Shown here: positions 35,744 to 48,346 of the stretch, in pieces
How positions within the stretch are numbered: the first letter of the stretch is position 1
Layout of the letters: the number at the start of each line of letters is the position of its first letter
Assembly: GCA_027924645.1 (NCBI GenBank)
Contig: BSBN01001807.1
Coordinates: forward strand, 13,782,001-13,846,000
DNA: 64,000 nucleotides
Direction of reading: 5' to 3'
Source of the DNA: Cunninghamia lanceolata
Lineage: Eukaryota; Streptophyta; Pinopsida; Cupressales; Cupressaceae
Translations under genes and position numbers: made by a program
Notes under the pieces: model-generated
What the model saw: the letters and a program-made list of their open reading frames with translations, nothing else
Databases searched by the model: none
What the model was told of the DNA's origin: nothing

Positions 35744-35952
35744 TTTGGTGATGAATTGACAAGATTTTTGTGTTGATTGGCGTTTTCCAGAACGCAAGCG
35801 CGTTTTTGAGGGTTTGGAGGCCGCGGGCAGAGGAGAAAACGGGAGTGAAATGAAATTGAGTTACTTTTTTTTTAATTTATAGTGGCCATAACGCGAGCGC
35901 GTTATAACGCGCTCGCGTTATGCCTTAATTTTTTTTGAAATTATTTTGGCCA
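35744..35952 (-). promoter_or_regulatory. Gene 2 upstream region with palindrome 4
   Basis: Only about 210 bases separate the gene 2 ATG from the right terminus, so this must hold its promoter. It contains the 36-base perfect palindrome at 35887-35922 and a half-site GAACGCAAGCGCGTTT near 35791. Binding of a transposon protein here could couple transposition and gene 2 expression; this is inference. Confidence 0.55.
35887..35922. repeat. CpG-rich palindrome 4, right end of element B
   Basis: A perfect 36-base palindrome with half-site CATAACGCGAGCGCGTTA, the same motif as the palindromes at 17.8, 17.9 and 22.0 kb. It ends 62 bases from the right terminus. Confidence 0.93.
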
Positions 35953-35984
35953 CTTTTTGGCCCCCCATCTTTTTGCACTTACCC
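35953..35984 (-). repeat. Element B right terminal inverted repeat
   Basis: The reverse complement begins GGGTAAGTGCAAAAAGATGG, the inverted partner of 16940-16971, and is flanked on the outside by AGCA. Confidence 0.95.
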
Positions 35985-35988
35985 AGCA

Positions 35989-36904
35989 TGTGTAAGAAAT
36001 TTTCTAATCAGATGCAAAGTGAATTTGAGATGTCCATGTTTGGTGAAATGAATTTCTTATTAGGTCTACAAATCACTTAGTCAGATAAAGGTATCTTAAT
36101 ATCTCAGTCTAAGTATGTGAGAGAATTGCTAAAAAAGTTTGGAATGGAGGACTCAAAACCAGTAAGTACTCCTATGGTAACCAGATACAAGTTGAGTAAA
36201 GATGATGATTCACCTAAGGTAGATCAGAAAAGGTATAGATCAATTATTAGAGGACTGCTTTATTTGACTCAGACCAAACCTGATATTATGAATGCAGTTG
36301 GACTTGTTGCTAGATTTCATGTTGATCCTAGGGAATCCCATGTTGTAGCAGTCAAAAGAATTTTTAGATATCTAAAGGGAACATCTAATTATGGCTTATG
36401 GTATCCAAAGGATAATGACTTCACTCTTGATGCATATACAAATGCTGATTGGGAACAAGATCTAGATGACATGAAAAGTACTAGTGGTGGTGCATTCTTC
36501 TTGGGAAGGAGATTGGTTTCTGGTTGAGAAAAAAATATGAGGCAATATCTCTATGTATTGCAGAGGTAGAATATATAGTGACAACAAGCAATTGTACTCA
36601 ACTCTTGTGGATGAAGCAAATGTTGAAGGATATCAGAATTGTGTTTGAAGAGCATGTTACAATATTTTGTGATAATTCAATTGCAATAAACATATCAAAG
36701 AATTTGGTATTACATTCAAAGACAAAGCACATATCCATCAAGTTTCACTTGTTGAGAGAGAAGGTAAATGAGAATGAAGTCAAATTAGAGTTTGTTTCTT
36801 CAAAGGATCAGATTGTGGATATATTCACCAAGCCTCTACCTAAGGATACTTTTGAGTATCTCAGAGAGAAGTCAGGGGTTATTACCCCTCTTGATCAGAA
36901 CTAA
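35989..36904 (+). pseudogene. C3 reverse transcriptase 3' part and RNase H
   Basis: CKKFSNQMQSEFEMSMFGEM, FLLGLQIT, a stop at 36078, SQSKYVRELLKKFGMEDSKPV, then RYRSIIRGLLYLTQTKPDI and RIFRYLKGTSNYGLWY. RNase H follows: YTNADWEQDLDDMKSTSGG, a stop at 36527 with frame change, CIAEVEYI, FCDNSIAINISKN and KTKHISIKFHLLREKV. It ends at a TAA (36902-36904). This is the portion of pol displaced 19 kb downstream by element B. Confidence 0.92.
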
Positions 36905-37195
36905 GATGCACTAGGATGCATCAGTCCAGTGGAATTAACAACCATATCTTGTTATCTGGATTGATGTTAAGGAGATACTACTCAGGGGGAGTAGTTAGTA
37001 TGGAATTTTTGGAGATCAATCTGAAACAAAAAGGGGGAGAAAATATTAGAAATATTTTCCCTTTGCCATTGATGTCAAAGGGGGAGAGAAGTCATGTGAA
37101 AAACTAGTTCCTGATAAAAGGGGGAGAAATCCTTGTCTTAATGGTTAAATCATTTTTTCACATCATATGTTTCCATCAATAACAAAGGGGGAGAT
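36905..37195 (+). other. C3 3' untranslated region with repeated purine tracts
   Basis: Four A3-5GGGGGAGA tracts occur near 37029, 37077, 37118 and 37184. The last directly abuts the 3' LTR and is the likely plus-strand primer. The extra copies resemble the multiple purine tracts known in some plant copia lineages. Confidence 0.8.
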
Positions 37196-38554
37196 TGTTG
37201 CAAAAATGTGCATATGATGTGTTGTCATTGATGTCAACATATCACTTTGTTAGAAATAGGGGAAACAATGCAGATCAATGAAATAGATTGCTTCGCATTT
37301 CTAGAGGAATGAAGATCAAAGTACATGGACCATATGGTTGTGTAGAGGATTATCCGAAGCAACTCCAGTTAATATTTGAGAGGCCCTCATGAAGATTTGA
37401 AGAAGCTATGGCCATCTGAGTAGAACCAGGTTTTGCAATGTTCAAAAGAGATAGAGTGACAAGAAATTGGTCTGGATTGCTCCGCAATGAAAACTTATAA
37501 TTTGCAGATCTAGAGGAATGTTTGGGAAGTTAGTGTGTATCCTCAAATTAAGTGGTTCATGTTTTAGAGGTCCGCAAGCAATCTTTCTAGTATGACAGTC
37601 ATGACAGACAATGTTGTTGAGGTACTAGATGAAGATGCAAGTGATTCTGGTGATTTGGAGAACTACGAATGTTATTGTTGAATTTAATGTGCTTGTAGAG
37701 GTCTCTGGATCATGTGCCTACTATGTTGGAGGTCCTCATTGAATATTGAGCTTGTTGTTGAAGATTTCCTCCTTTGTGTTGCTGTTCTTCCCAGTCTTGG
37801 TTGACTGGATGATTCAAGTGTGTTGCGGATGGTCTAAGAGCAATTCTCTAGAGCGTAGTGTATTGATCTAAGAAGATTCAAGTCCCAGCTATGTTTGGCC
37901 AATATTAGAGTAATCCACATTAAGTCAAGCCAACCCTTATGTTCATTCCAAGGTTGATGAAGGGTATAAATACTTGTGGATGAGTTATGGAATGTTGTCC
38001 TTGTGTGAAAATGATAAAATCCTAAGTAAGGTATAGACGCAAAGTAGAGGAGAAGAGGAGTAGAAGAACAAGAGCAGTAAAGGATGAAGATATAGTGAAC
38101 AAGTGTTTGGGGGCAGAGTAAAAGTTTTGTGAGCTATCAATGGGACTGAACTAGGAAAGAAGAAGATGCTATTTCTTAGTTCATACTTTCTGTATTAAAC
38201 ATAAAATCTTGTAGGCAGCAAGCCTCCTATAGGCAGTGAGCCTCTTTGAATAGTGAGCTCTGGGTAGTGCACCAGAAAGCAAGTGCCTTCCCTTTTCTTT
38301 CAAGTACTTTTAATAGGGTACGAATCTTTTGGGTTAACCCCCTTCGTGGTTTTCCGTTAATTGGGTTTCCACATTAAAAATCTTTGTGTCAAGTGTGTTA
38401 ATTGTGTTTCTGCTCATATGTTGTTGATTCATGGTTTAATGTTTACATCATTAATTTGTTTGTAAATTATGAAAGAAGATTGAAAATAGAAAAGGTTAAA
38501 ATTCTGGGACAACTGATTCACCCCCCCTCTGAGTTGTCCATCCTAATTCCAACA
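37196..38554 (+). repeat. C3 3' LTR
   Basis: 1359 bp, starting TGTTGCAAAAATG and ending TTCCAACA. It aligns throughout with 12327-13684. The next five bases, AGTTT, are the right target duplication. Confidence 0.94.
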
Positions 38555-39225
38555 AGTTTGAAACATTTTGGAAGAACTAAAAGGTTTGGACCAACTAATG
38601 CCCTATTGTTTTCTTGTGGTGGAAAATTTTGGATGTCGAAATTGAGTTTTTTCAGCAAAACTCCCTTTTCCTTGTCTAGCATGTGCGGGCATAGATGTGT
38701 AATCCATAGATAATCCTAAATGGAACTCAACATATAATTGTTTTTACAAATATAGTGGGAACTCGTCATTATGAGGCCATCTATGATTGGCTGTCAAAAA
38801 TCAAGGACATATAAATGGACCAACAAGTAGATCTGTACACCTGGTAATAGTATATCATCTAACTTCGTCTTTCCCACTATAAAAAGGGAACATACTATGC
38901 ACATTATGTATTGAAACTCTATGAGAAATAGATTTGATATTCTCTGTGCCTGTAGTAGTCCTAGAAAGGGACATATAAAACTCCTCAGTGCTAATATCAT
39001 CAGATAGATTCTATGATTTTATCATCTCAATCATATGTATAATCTCAGACTGAATATTGACTAATCTATCTCTATTATCCAAATTTGGGGAGTTCTGTAT
39101 TGTTTGGTCCAAACATTTCAAAGCATTATCTAATCTAGAAATGCTATCATTATAAAAATTATTCCTAGCCTTAGCTTCATGCTAAGGCTGTGTGGAATGA
39201 TGAGATCCCTCATCATCAGCCATAT
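38555..39225 (-). pseudogene. Element A gene 2, 5' part (upstream of the C3 insertion)
   Basis: Starts at ATG 39225 (MADDEGSHHSTQP). Stops follow at 39184-39186 and several later positions. It continues with RNNFYNDSISRLDNALK, NPNLDNRDRLVNIQSEIIHM and FPFYSGKDEVR. The clear match to element B gene 2 is HNDEFPLYL (stop) KQLYVEFHLG against NNNEVPQYFLRKLYSEFVLN, followed by RQGKGSFAE against QGRGGGSAQ. The frame runs to 38555 and continues at 12321 after removal of copia C3. This is the remnant of the same accessory gene in the older element. Confidence 0.8.
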
Positions 39226-42200
39226 CTAGATATAAGAGATCTACATTTAATTAAAACAAAAAAATTAAATATGTACAAGTATTTTTCTCTTAAGCATATG
39301 AAAATATAAAAATGCAACTTGTAGATCATCTGAATAAACATAGAGTTTTGATTTGAATGCAAATGAAAAAGATTCAAAGATAAGATCAAGGGCAATTTAC
39401 ATGATTCAACTTTTCATAACTACATAATGGAAGAAAGATGCAAGGAAAATTACAGTACAACAATAATTACATCCAAGTGACAATAATTACATCCACTTAA
39501 CACTTTCATCAACCCATATTTTATGAGTAATAGTTCACAAGATTGATGAATAGTAAACTAGTTTGGATCAAGCATGATTAAACTTGGAGTTTATGTCACA
39601 GTCAAACCTACTTGGCTTGTTACCCCATTTACAAAACCTTCTACAAGTGTTGTCCCTTATAAACCATTCATTATAGTGCTCCCTAGCTCATTTATTTTCA
39701 TATAAGTGGTGGTCTTGTAGTGTATTCAAATTGTGATGTTTTATCAGGATTTAACTATGTAGTTTTGAGTCAGTCTTCATTAATCCATATTTCATGAGTA
39801 GTGGTTCTCAAAACTATGCTTAAGGTTTTAACTATCTTTTGAACTATTCTGGAATATTCACGTTATCTCCACTTTTACTAATCTGATTGTCCTTTATTCT
39901 GAGAAAAGAGAAACAATCCTAGTTACTAATACATGTACAATTAAATGATAGGTGAAACATATGACATTGACTCTACATGTTTGCTTTGTACCTACTAGAA
40001 TCAGTTTTTCATTACTTATGCTATATTTTGAAAGATCAGATTTAGATGGTGAATTAAACACTTATAGGTTGCCATACAGATTTTGTACTTACAAGGACTA
40101 GGTTAGTAATTTATTAGGTGGGACTATGCATCCACTACAAGATAGGATAGTGCTAGAATGTTCAACCCAATGAAAGTGAATAGCTCAGCAAACACCCCGG
40201 CCTGGTCTTTTGGTGTGGACTCTTATTCACAGGTGAAATGATCCAGGTTGAAAATTCAAGGACGTGTTTTATATGTAGTTTACTTTGCTTTATGTTGCCT
40301 TCTAGAACCTAAAAGAAAAATCATACAAGCATGGAAGATGTAAATTTACTTGTGTAGAATATGGATATATTTTTATAAAGAACAAGCATGAGAACCATAA
40401 TAAAGTCAATCTCCATATACTATAATGTGCTTTAACTATATGATATTCATTCTAGATTTGGAAGCAAATACTTACATTATCTAGGTAATATAATAAAAAC
40501 TAGATTTTTAGAATTTATTTTACAGTAGCTAACATGATACACATCCATTATATAGGTACTTGATTGTACTAGAATATTGTTGAAGTAGTCTTCCCCCATC
40601 GAGATCTAGGATTTATCAGAACCAATAGCCATCTCTTAGTTTTTATGGAAATCCAGGACAGATGGCAAGATCACTCTTCCAAACTAGAATTGAAGTCAGA
40701 TGGGAGAAATCAATCATTAATAACATTAAAACCAACAAAAAATGATAGAATGAAGAGAACAACAAGTCAAGGTCTAGCACCCATGACTTTTTTTTCTATT
40801 TTTTGAAAGTAGATAAATTCAACCTTAATTTACCAAATCTTTTAAGATGTGGGAAATTTCATACTACAAGAAGAATTAGAGCAATACTGAATTGAACAGT
40901 AGTCATGAAATATTCAAGGTCTGGGCTTGAAATCTAAAGGGAGATATTTACATGAGAAAATCACTAAATCAGTGAAAGACCAGTAAACAAAGTTTTGCTG
41001 CAAGAAACTTGATTCAAATGTGAAGAACTTGTTCTTTTAATTCCCTTATGTTAGGCACAGAAATAAAATGAAGGGCATAATAGAATAGATTAAATACTGT
41101 ATAACTTTGTGATACATATAGAAGTAATGTTTACATTCTTATTTTATAGGCAGAAGAATAGTTTAACACTTTAACTACCAAAACTATCAAAACTAAAAAC
41201 TAAATTACATAAAGTACAAACTGGTTTCAAGACAAATCCCATTAGTTTTTCATTTGTCCATCTTTCTTGATGAGGTATGCTCCTAGGAGTCACTTGAATG
41301 ATCGAGGATAGTTACAAAACTCTTTGCCATACAATTTAGCTGAAATCCATTGATTTTATATTAATGAATAGGTGTAATGCAACGTTTCAGAGAGACAACT
41401 TTCTGCTTAGTTTAGAGTTTAGAGTGTTCAACCAAGATTTACCTTTGCTAGTTGCTGATTGGTAATTTTGGTTCCATAGTTTACATTGTTTGGTAACTAT
41501 GCAAGTGATGCATGAACACAATACCAAGAGATAGCGAATTGTTTCAGTTTGGTCCACAATTAAGGAGTTCAAACTCAATTTGATTGTAGCATGGCCTGTT
41601 TGCTTATTTCGGTTCCATATATTGCTAGAAGCTATGTTCAAAACTTGAAACAATTAGTATTCCAAAACAAATTGTCAATACATAAATGCACTAGGAATGA
41701 ACCCAAAACCAAATAGAAATCGACATGGGAAGACAAAGTTCACCATTACAAGTCAAAAGTGAATCCAAAACAAATTGTCAATACATAAATACACTAGGAA
41801 TGGACCCAAAACTAAATAGAAATCGGCATGGGAAGACAAAGTTCACCATTACAACAAGTCAAAAGTGAATCCAAAAGAAATTTCACACCTTACTCTATTC
41901 AACTTATAATAATCATATCTTAAGAGAAGATAAACATTAAGAAGACCAAAAGGTAGTTTTTAGGAATTTTTGTTGAAGATCTAGGCTACAACAAAAAAAT
42001 AAAAGAGAAAAAACAAAGCCATTACCTAAGCTAGGGAATGGGGTGCCCTTGGTTCGAGAAAAAATTGACTAAGATATTATTATTATTATCAGGTTTTAGA
42101 CCTACTGGCACAGTGGAGATTCCCTAGTTTGTCCTGAATCCACTTACCCTACGAAGTGTGGGAAACCATTAGCTTAGATTGGTTACAGAGCTGACATGGA

Positions 42201-42344
42201 ATTGTGGCAAGTCATTTGTTGAAGCCACGATAATAGAAACTGTTAACTCGTGGCACCTATGGTTGACGCACATGTGGTCCACTTTCTAGTTTTGACTCCA
42301 TTAAATTTAATCCCTTGTAGTACTAAAACTAGACCTTCCTAATG
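39226..42344. other. Right part of element A, non-coding
   Basis: AT-rich DNA with no convincing gene. A tandem pair of 104-bp units occupies about 41661-41871 (both start CCAAAACAAATTGTCAATAC). The minus-strand frame at 41387-41653 has no recognisable domain. Probably spacer of element A with unidentified older insertions. Confidence 0.5.
41661..41871 (+). repeat. Tandem duplication, 104-bp unit
   Basis: Two adjacent copies starting CCAAAACAAATTGTC at 41661 and 41765, differing by a few substitutions and a CAA insertion in the second copy. Confidence 0.85.
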
Positions 42345-42349
42345 ATAAG

Positions 42350-44818
42350 TGTAACGCCCCCACAAAGAACACCTGAGAACTTCACATTTATGCTATATGA
42401 AATAGGATAATTTTTTTTTTGAATAAAATAACAAAGTAATGTTTAACAAATCAATACACATCATTAAACTAACAACTTGTCCTCTAAGGTTCCATGGTTG
42501 CATTACTTGACAAATCAATTAACATAATTTAACATACATTATTAACTAATCATCAGTAGATCATTTTGAACCTATTGCATTAAATCAATAAACATTTACA
42601 CAACATCAGATAAGTAATCATTAGGATCTAGTTCATAGTTACAATTTCTCCTCACATATGAGTACAACATTACATTGTTACATTATCACCTTTTGAATAC
42701 ATACATTATGAATCAACTAATACACAAGACTAGTACATGAATATAAGTAACTTCCTTCATAACTGGTACAAGATCTAATGCCTGATACACAAGATATATG
42801 TTCCTCGCACACAAACAACGGCAAGGGAAAACCAATGGATATAAAAGCTCTTCCACCTGACCATGTGGAACCCTAAGGTCCACCCCCTAAGCCAGGAGTT
42901 AACATAAGGTCCCCACTACAACATACAGTCAGGTAGACAATAGACTATAAGAACAAAGAAAACACATGACTCCAACAACACAAGCAAGAAAATAATACTT
43001 TTCAATACCACAACAACTCAACAACACTTCCAGAGGCAAACACATAACGAATGAGGAGAGCACAACTAGGGAATGCTAGGCTGCAGTAGGGAGAGTGTCA
43101 TCGCATGGTCCTGACATGGGTTACCCTGGTAATCTCTCACTAGACACCGGCCCCCATCTATGGTTACCCTGGCAGTCTCTCTCTAGACACCGGCCCTGCA
43201 TTGAAAACCACTCCCCTACCTACACCTAGAAACCCTATCCATCAACATAACAACTATCATCATGACTACAAATATACATAACAATGCAAGGCATTATCCA
43301 TCTTGCAAACCAATTTAATCACAAGGACAATTTTTACAAAGTATTGCCCATAGCTTCCCTGTGAAGCAAACTATACACAATATTCTCTTGCATTTACCGA
43401 TGTCTCCCCATTCACAAAATCTAACTCAAAACTCATTACAAGATAAATACAATTAAATGGACAACAATTCATCCACAAGGGAGTTATTACCTCCTCAAGA
43501 TACATTCACAACTCAGATCATGCTTCATTCACATTACCCCTTACCAAACTCTCATACATAACAAGAGGCAAAATACTTTTATAACTTCATTATCTCGAAA
43601 CACTTATCAACCCAATGGATGAAGTCAAGACATAACCATCCTATGCCTCTGGAACTAACCACTCATGTAGATGTACTAACATAGGGACCATGATGACATA
43701 TCTAATTTACTTTCCACAGATTAAGTTTCGTAATCTTATTATATAAGAAAAATTGTACTCATCAACAACAACCCATCTTATAAATAATTTATGTTTATTT
43801 TAAACACTAATTGACTATATAAGATTACAATTAATGATGTCATTTAAATAAATTAACATTATCAAATTCAAACATAACTTGCAATTCATTTTTTTTTAAT
43901 TTAGAATAAATCAACAAATTACATTTAAATAACTAAATAAGATTAATCACTAAATCTATATTTAGTTACATTCTAAAAGATATAAACACAATATAAATAT
44001 ACTTCTTATTATAAAAGAATATTTAATTTCCAAGGCATAGACTTTGGTTATCCCGTGTGAGGCCTCCTTAATATTGTCATAGATTTAAATAAAATATGAG
44101 GATATAGATATAATTACATATCAAAATTTATAAGTATAAAACTATAATACCTATAATGTAAATTGGGTAAATATCTACTTGTAATTTAAATTCAACTCTT
44201 AGGATAAATTTGAGGGTTCCTATTTATTTTCTAAACATATAAAACTCTAAGTCTCCTAATAACAACTTTAATTACTTCTACATAAACATCATTCCTTCTA
44301 TGGTGAAACAACCAATATCAATTTACATCTCATTCACAACAAAAGTGCTAATATTTACTTAAAAAACTCAATTCCCATCTTAACCTAATGCTTGTAATTC
44401 ATTATTCCCAACACTACATTTACCCTCAAGTTATAATAATATTAACATTCCTTTAACACAAAATAATAACACAAGAGGCATCCTTACTATGAGTCATAAA
44501 ATTCTTAATTAAAACAACAGAACATAAATGATGCCAATAGTTGCTAAATTAAATTTAAATCTTAATCCTAGAAATACTACTTATATGTGTTTCTTTATTT
44601 ACTAGCAATTCTACTCAAAAACATAAAGATATTTTTATATTACAGAAATGGATTTGTTTCTTAATGTACATATTTGGTTGGTTGAATAATAATAATAATT
44701 TACATGGGTCATTGGATAGCAAAGAGAATTAACCAATTATCGATTAAAATCTAAATTTAACTCATCAACATTAAATGTTTAAACACACTAAATTCTGTTT
44801 AAACATATCAAACAAATG

Positions 44819-44870
<52 letters not shown>

Positions 44871-47800
44871 ACTAATTTTCTTTATTTAATTCTTTTTCAA
44901 AATATAAATAATTCAAACGATTTGCAAAATTACCAACACATTTCATAATTACTTTTAATCATTAATTCAATTCAAGATACATATTTTATAACTCCATAGC
45001 CTAATAATTTAACTTACCCAACAATTTTACTAGTAACATTATTTTAAATTTCTAAATGATTAATGCATCTATTTACTCCACTACTATGGTAAATAATAGT
45101 ATTAATCATAATATTAATAATAACAATAATAATATTAATAACGAATATAAAAACATGGATCATTGAAATTAATCTAGTGTATTATATATATTCTTTTACA
45201 TGACAGTTTATTCAGTTGTGCCGTTAAAATTTCTATAACCTACCCCTGCATAAGTGAAATGCATATAAAACCTAATATACATAACATCATAATCCGATAT
45301 AAATTTTAACAGTTTATTCAAAATTTCTTCTTTCATATGTTAAAGTATTTTAAAATTTCAGTTGTATTTTATAGTTAAAATATCAATATACTGTTTAAAC
45401 CAGCTTTAAATAATGAGAATTTTCTTTAAAAATTATTAACTGGGAAACCAATTTAAACAATTTTATATGCGGTTTATTCATTTGTAAGTGAAAATAATCC
45501 AAAGGAACAGACATTTCGCCCCTCTTTGCTGGGCACCTATACCATAGGCGATTTAATTTAGATTGATAAATTTTAGATTTTTAAGTCCTCTCAGTAACAG
45601 AAAATATAATTTCTTAAAGCATTAATGTGCATTAACTTATCCTGAAATAAAAGGCATAAAGGAATACAATCTTCATTCCAGCATGAGCTACGTTGAGCAT
45701 ATAGATTATGATAGACAGCTGGTAGAGATAAAGAGCAGCAAGATGCAATTGTTTAGACTTTGACAGACTTCAATATAGAATGCCGTCCAACCTAAGATTA
45801 CAGGATATGCACAAAATGGCATTGTTGAAAAGGGCTTTAAACAATTTTCAAACAAAGGTGACTCTCAGAATTCAAAAGTGAACCATTTGATGTTTGCAGG
45901 ACATGTACGAAGGAGAGCAACAACGATTGTTTAAATGAGAAAGGTTGATCTTTTCTGGGCTGCACCAGCCATCAGATGAAAACCCTAAACTTTTTCCATT
46001 GAGATACCTATCAAATCCGTACTGGTTGAATGGATGCATTATCTTGGTGTCTGTTTTGATGATGAAGGATAGAGGAAACTAGTAATCTATTATTGACATG
46101 AGTTTTAGAATTACAAACCTGATCATTGGAGATATATAACAATAAATATTACTCATTAAATTTTAGCATTATATATCTCATCCGCTAGAGATATTAAACA
46201 ATAAAACTGTAAGTTTTTAGCCCGACACACATACATCCACTTTGGTTTTAATAACTTTAATGTTGGAGGGAGGAGGGGATGGATCCATGTGATGAAATCT
46301 TTCTATTGTTGTGAAAAGATAAATAACAAAGACATTCTATAAAAGAGGATTAAATATTCTTCTAATCAGATCATTTAAACATTTATTAAAACTAATGCTC
46401 CACTCTTCCCATCGTAACTGTGCATCCTACAAATAAGTCTTAACTGGCAGGGAACCCCAAGACAAAATACCCGACACTCCTACTTGGTGGCTTTGCTGAA
46501 TATAGGCTTAAGACAGAATCGCACGAAATGGATTGGTTGAAAGAAATCTAGAAACCTTAAAATAACTATGATTCCTTTTAAATTATCTGTTTGCGCTCCC
46601 TATATCTCAAAACTTGCATTTTGATATACTCACCTATATTATTGACTTCTAAATGTTTTTTTCCTATGCAAAGTGATATCTTCTTATAGAAACAGTGGTT
46701 GCAAAAAACTACATAGAAACAGCCTTAGGAACTCTCTAACAAATTGTTATTGATAGGATCTGGCATACCTGATTGCAACAAATGGAATCATAGACAGTGC
46801 ATGACTCTCTAATCAATGCCAGAGAGGGAAAATTGATTGGAATGCAATATGTGCGGGATAAAAATATTTGTTAAAAGACGCTATAAAAACTTTCAAGTGA
46901 TCACAAGATATTATAGAGATTATCCGAGTGTTGAATGGAGAGAAACATTCTTAGGGTTATTACTAGAAGGATGCCATGATGCATAATAGGGTATGATTCA
47001 GAAATTCTCAAGTGCATACAATCAGCAAAACAATCAAATTCCAATCATTCATATCAAGAAAAGAGAGATAAAGATTTAAAAATAATGGCACCTAGACCTG
47101 GTTTGACTGCCCTGAAGACTTGGTGCCAGATTCACTCCTACAGCTGCAAACTAGACCTCCAATCTCTCTCCTCCATTCTCCTTCCTCTCCAAATGAATGT
47201 CTAAATTTTTCCAGCTTCCCCAATTAATCCTCTCAATCCTTCCATAACTGCCACCTCCAAAACTGATTCCCATCCATTCTCCCCCTTCCTCTTTAGAAAG
47301 AGATCCCTAACTTCTCTAGAACCTTCTTCCTCCACCTTTTTAGGAACTGGACACATGATCCAAAGAGACAACCCTAATTTTAATCCTTAAAATATTATTT
47401 TTATTATTATAAATTTATTTTATCAAAATTTATAATTGTTTATTCATCTTTATTTATGTATTTTGTTTTCTTTTTTTTTTTTTTAATTTTATTCATTTAC
47501 AACTTGTAATTTATTATTTCATTTAATCATTTATCAAATTCATTTATTTATTTACTATTTTCATGTTAATTTTATCAATTACCAAACAATTAAATCGTTT
47601 ATAATTAATAAACAACACATAATTTCTCTTGCAAATGTCTATTTAACTTTAGCTTAAATTTAACCTTATTTTAATGAAGTACTAACCAGGCTTAAATCAA
47701 CACTTTAAATTGGATAAACCCAACTTACTAGATGATACCTGACCCCATGTAAAGCCACAAGACATGACAACAAAATAACGACAAACAGTCCAATCGACGG

Positions 47801-48341
47801 TGATGACAGGATACAATACTGAGAACTCATCCTCTTTGAGGATGTTGACTGAGTAGGGAACCTTATGCTAACTCTAATCAACAACTCCATTGGATAGGGC
47901 ATGCTCAGACCTGGTAGTTCAGGTGGAGTCGATGCCCGATACCTACATCCTGCAACAAACAAGGTTGTACATATATATATAAACATGTAGTCATAGACAC
48001 AATAAACGAAAGTCGCAGTGTGGCAGGGTACTCAGACACGAGTAATGCGACATTGTTCCGTTCATGTAAACACATCATTAAATAACTACATCCATTACTA
48101 GTAATGCATCATAATCATGATTGAATAACACATTAAACTCAGAATAACATTAATCTATAATCATCAAATATGTCCATCAACTGTGAAAGCATAAAGTACT
48201 AGTAATCAAGCATCATCCTAACATAGATCCATAATCAGCTAGCATAATAACAGAGTGTCCATCATCCAATAGAGTGTCATAGTGTCTAATCCTATTAGGA
48301 AAACCATCAGTCTAATAGAGGACAAGGTGAGGGGCACTACA
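42350..48341. mobile_element. 5,992-bp TG...CA insertion, probably a large solo LTR
   Basis: It starts TGTAACGCCCCC and ends GGGGCACTACA, typical of plant gypsy-type LTR termini (inverted TGTA...TACA). ATAAG flanks both sides (42345-42349 and 42342 is not involved; right copy 48342-48346). No internal pair of LTRs, primer site or coding frame is visible over 6 kb. It contains a two-unit repeat of about 44 bp at 43115-43196 (GGTTACCCTGG...CTAGACACCGGCCC) and a TA microsatellite at about 44820-44868. A solo LTR left by LTR-LTR recombination, or a non-coding element, would both fit. Confidence 0.8.
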
Positions 48342-48346
48342 ATAAG

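Larger units (their letters stand above)
16940..35984. mobile_element. Element B: 19,045-bp two-gene DNA transposon
   Basis: The two ends are inverted copies starting GGGTAAGTGCAA. Over 32 bases they differ at one position. AGCA flanks both sides (16936-16939 and 35985-35988), and deleting the element plus one AGCA rejoins C3 reverse transcriptase in frame. Contents from left to right: hairpins and palindromes, telomere-like array (18000-21980), transposase (22769-25865), 359-bp satellite (26301-28410), a GCGC-studded region (28430-32850), and gene 2 on the minus strand (33649-35743). From memory, 4-bp target duplications are typical of the Sola superfamily, but I could not check superfamily membership. 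It is the youngest layer of the nest. Confidence 0.93.
12327..38554 (+). mobile_element. C3: full-length Ty1-copia retrotransposon carrying element B
   Basis: LTRs lie at 12327-13684 and 37196-38554. A Met-tRNA primer site follows the 5' LTR and a purine tract precedes the 3' LTR. Flanks are AGTTC (12322-12326) and AGTTT (38555-38559), a 5-bp target duplication with one mismatch. The coding order gag, protease, integrase, reverse transcriptase, RNase H is that of copia. Without the 19-kb element B it is about 7.2 kb. Coding is riddled with stops, and the LTRs differ at roughly one position in ten by eye, so it is old and inactive. It sits within an exon of element A gene 2. Confidence 0.95.

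Noticed and set aside
16940..35984. Element B as a Helitron or a CACTA element
   Set aside because: It has inverted termini and a target duplication, unlike Helitrons; the termini are not CACTA and the duplication is 4 bp rather than 3.
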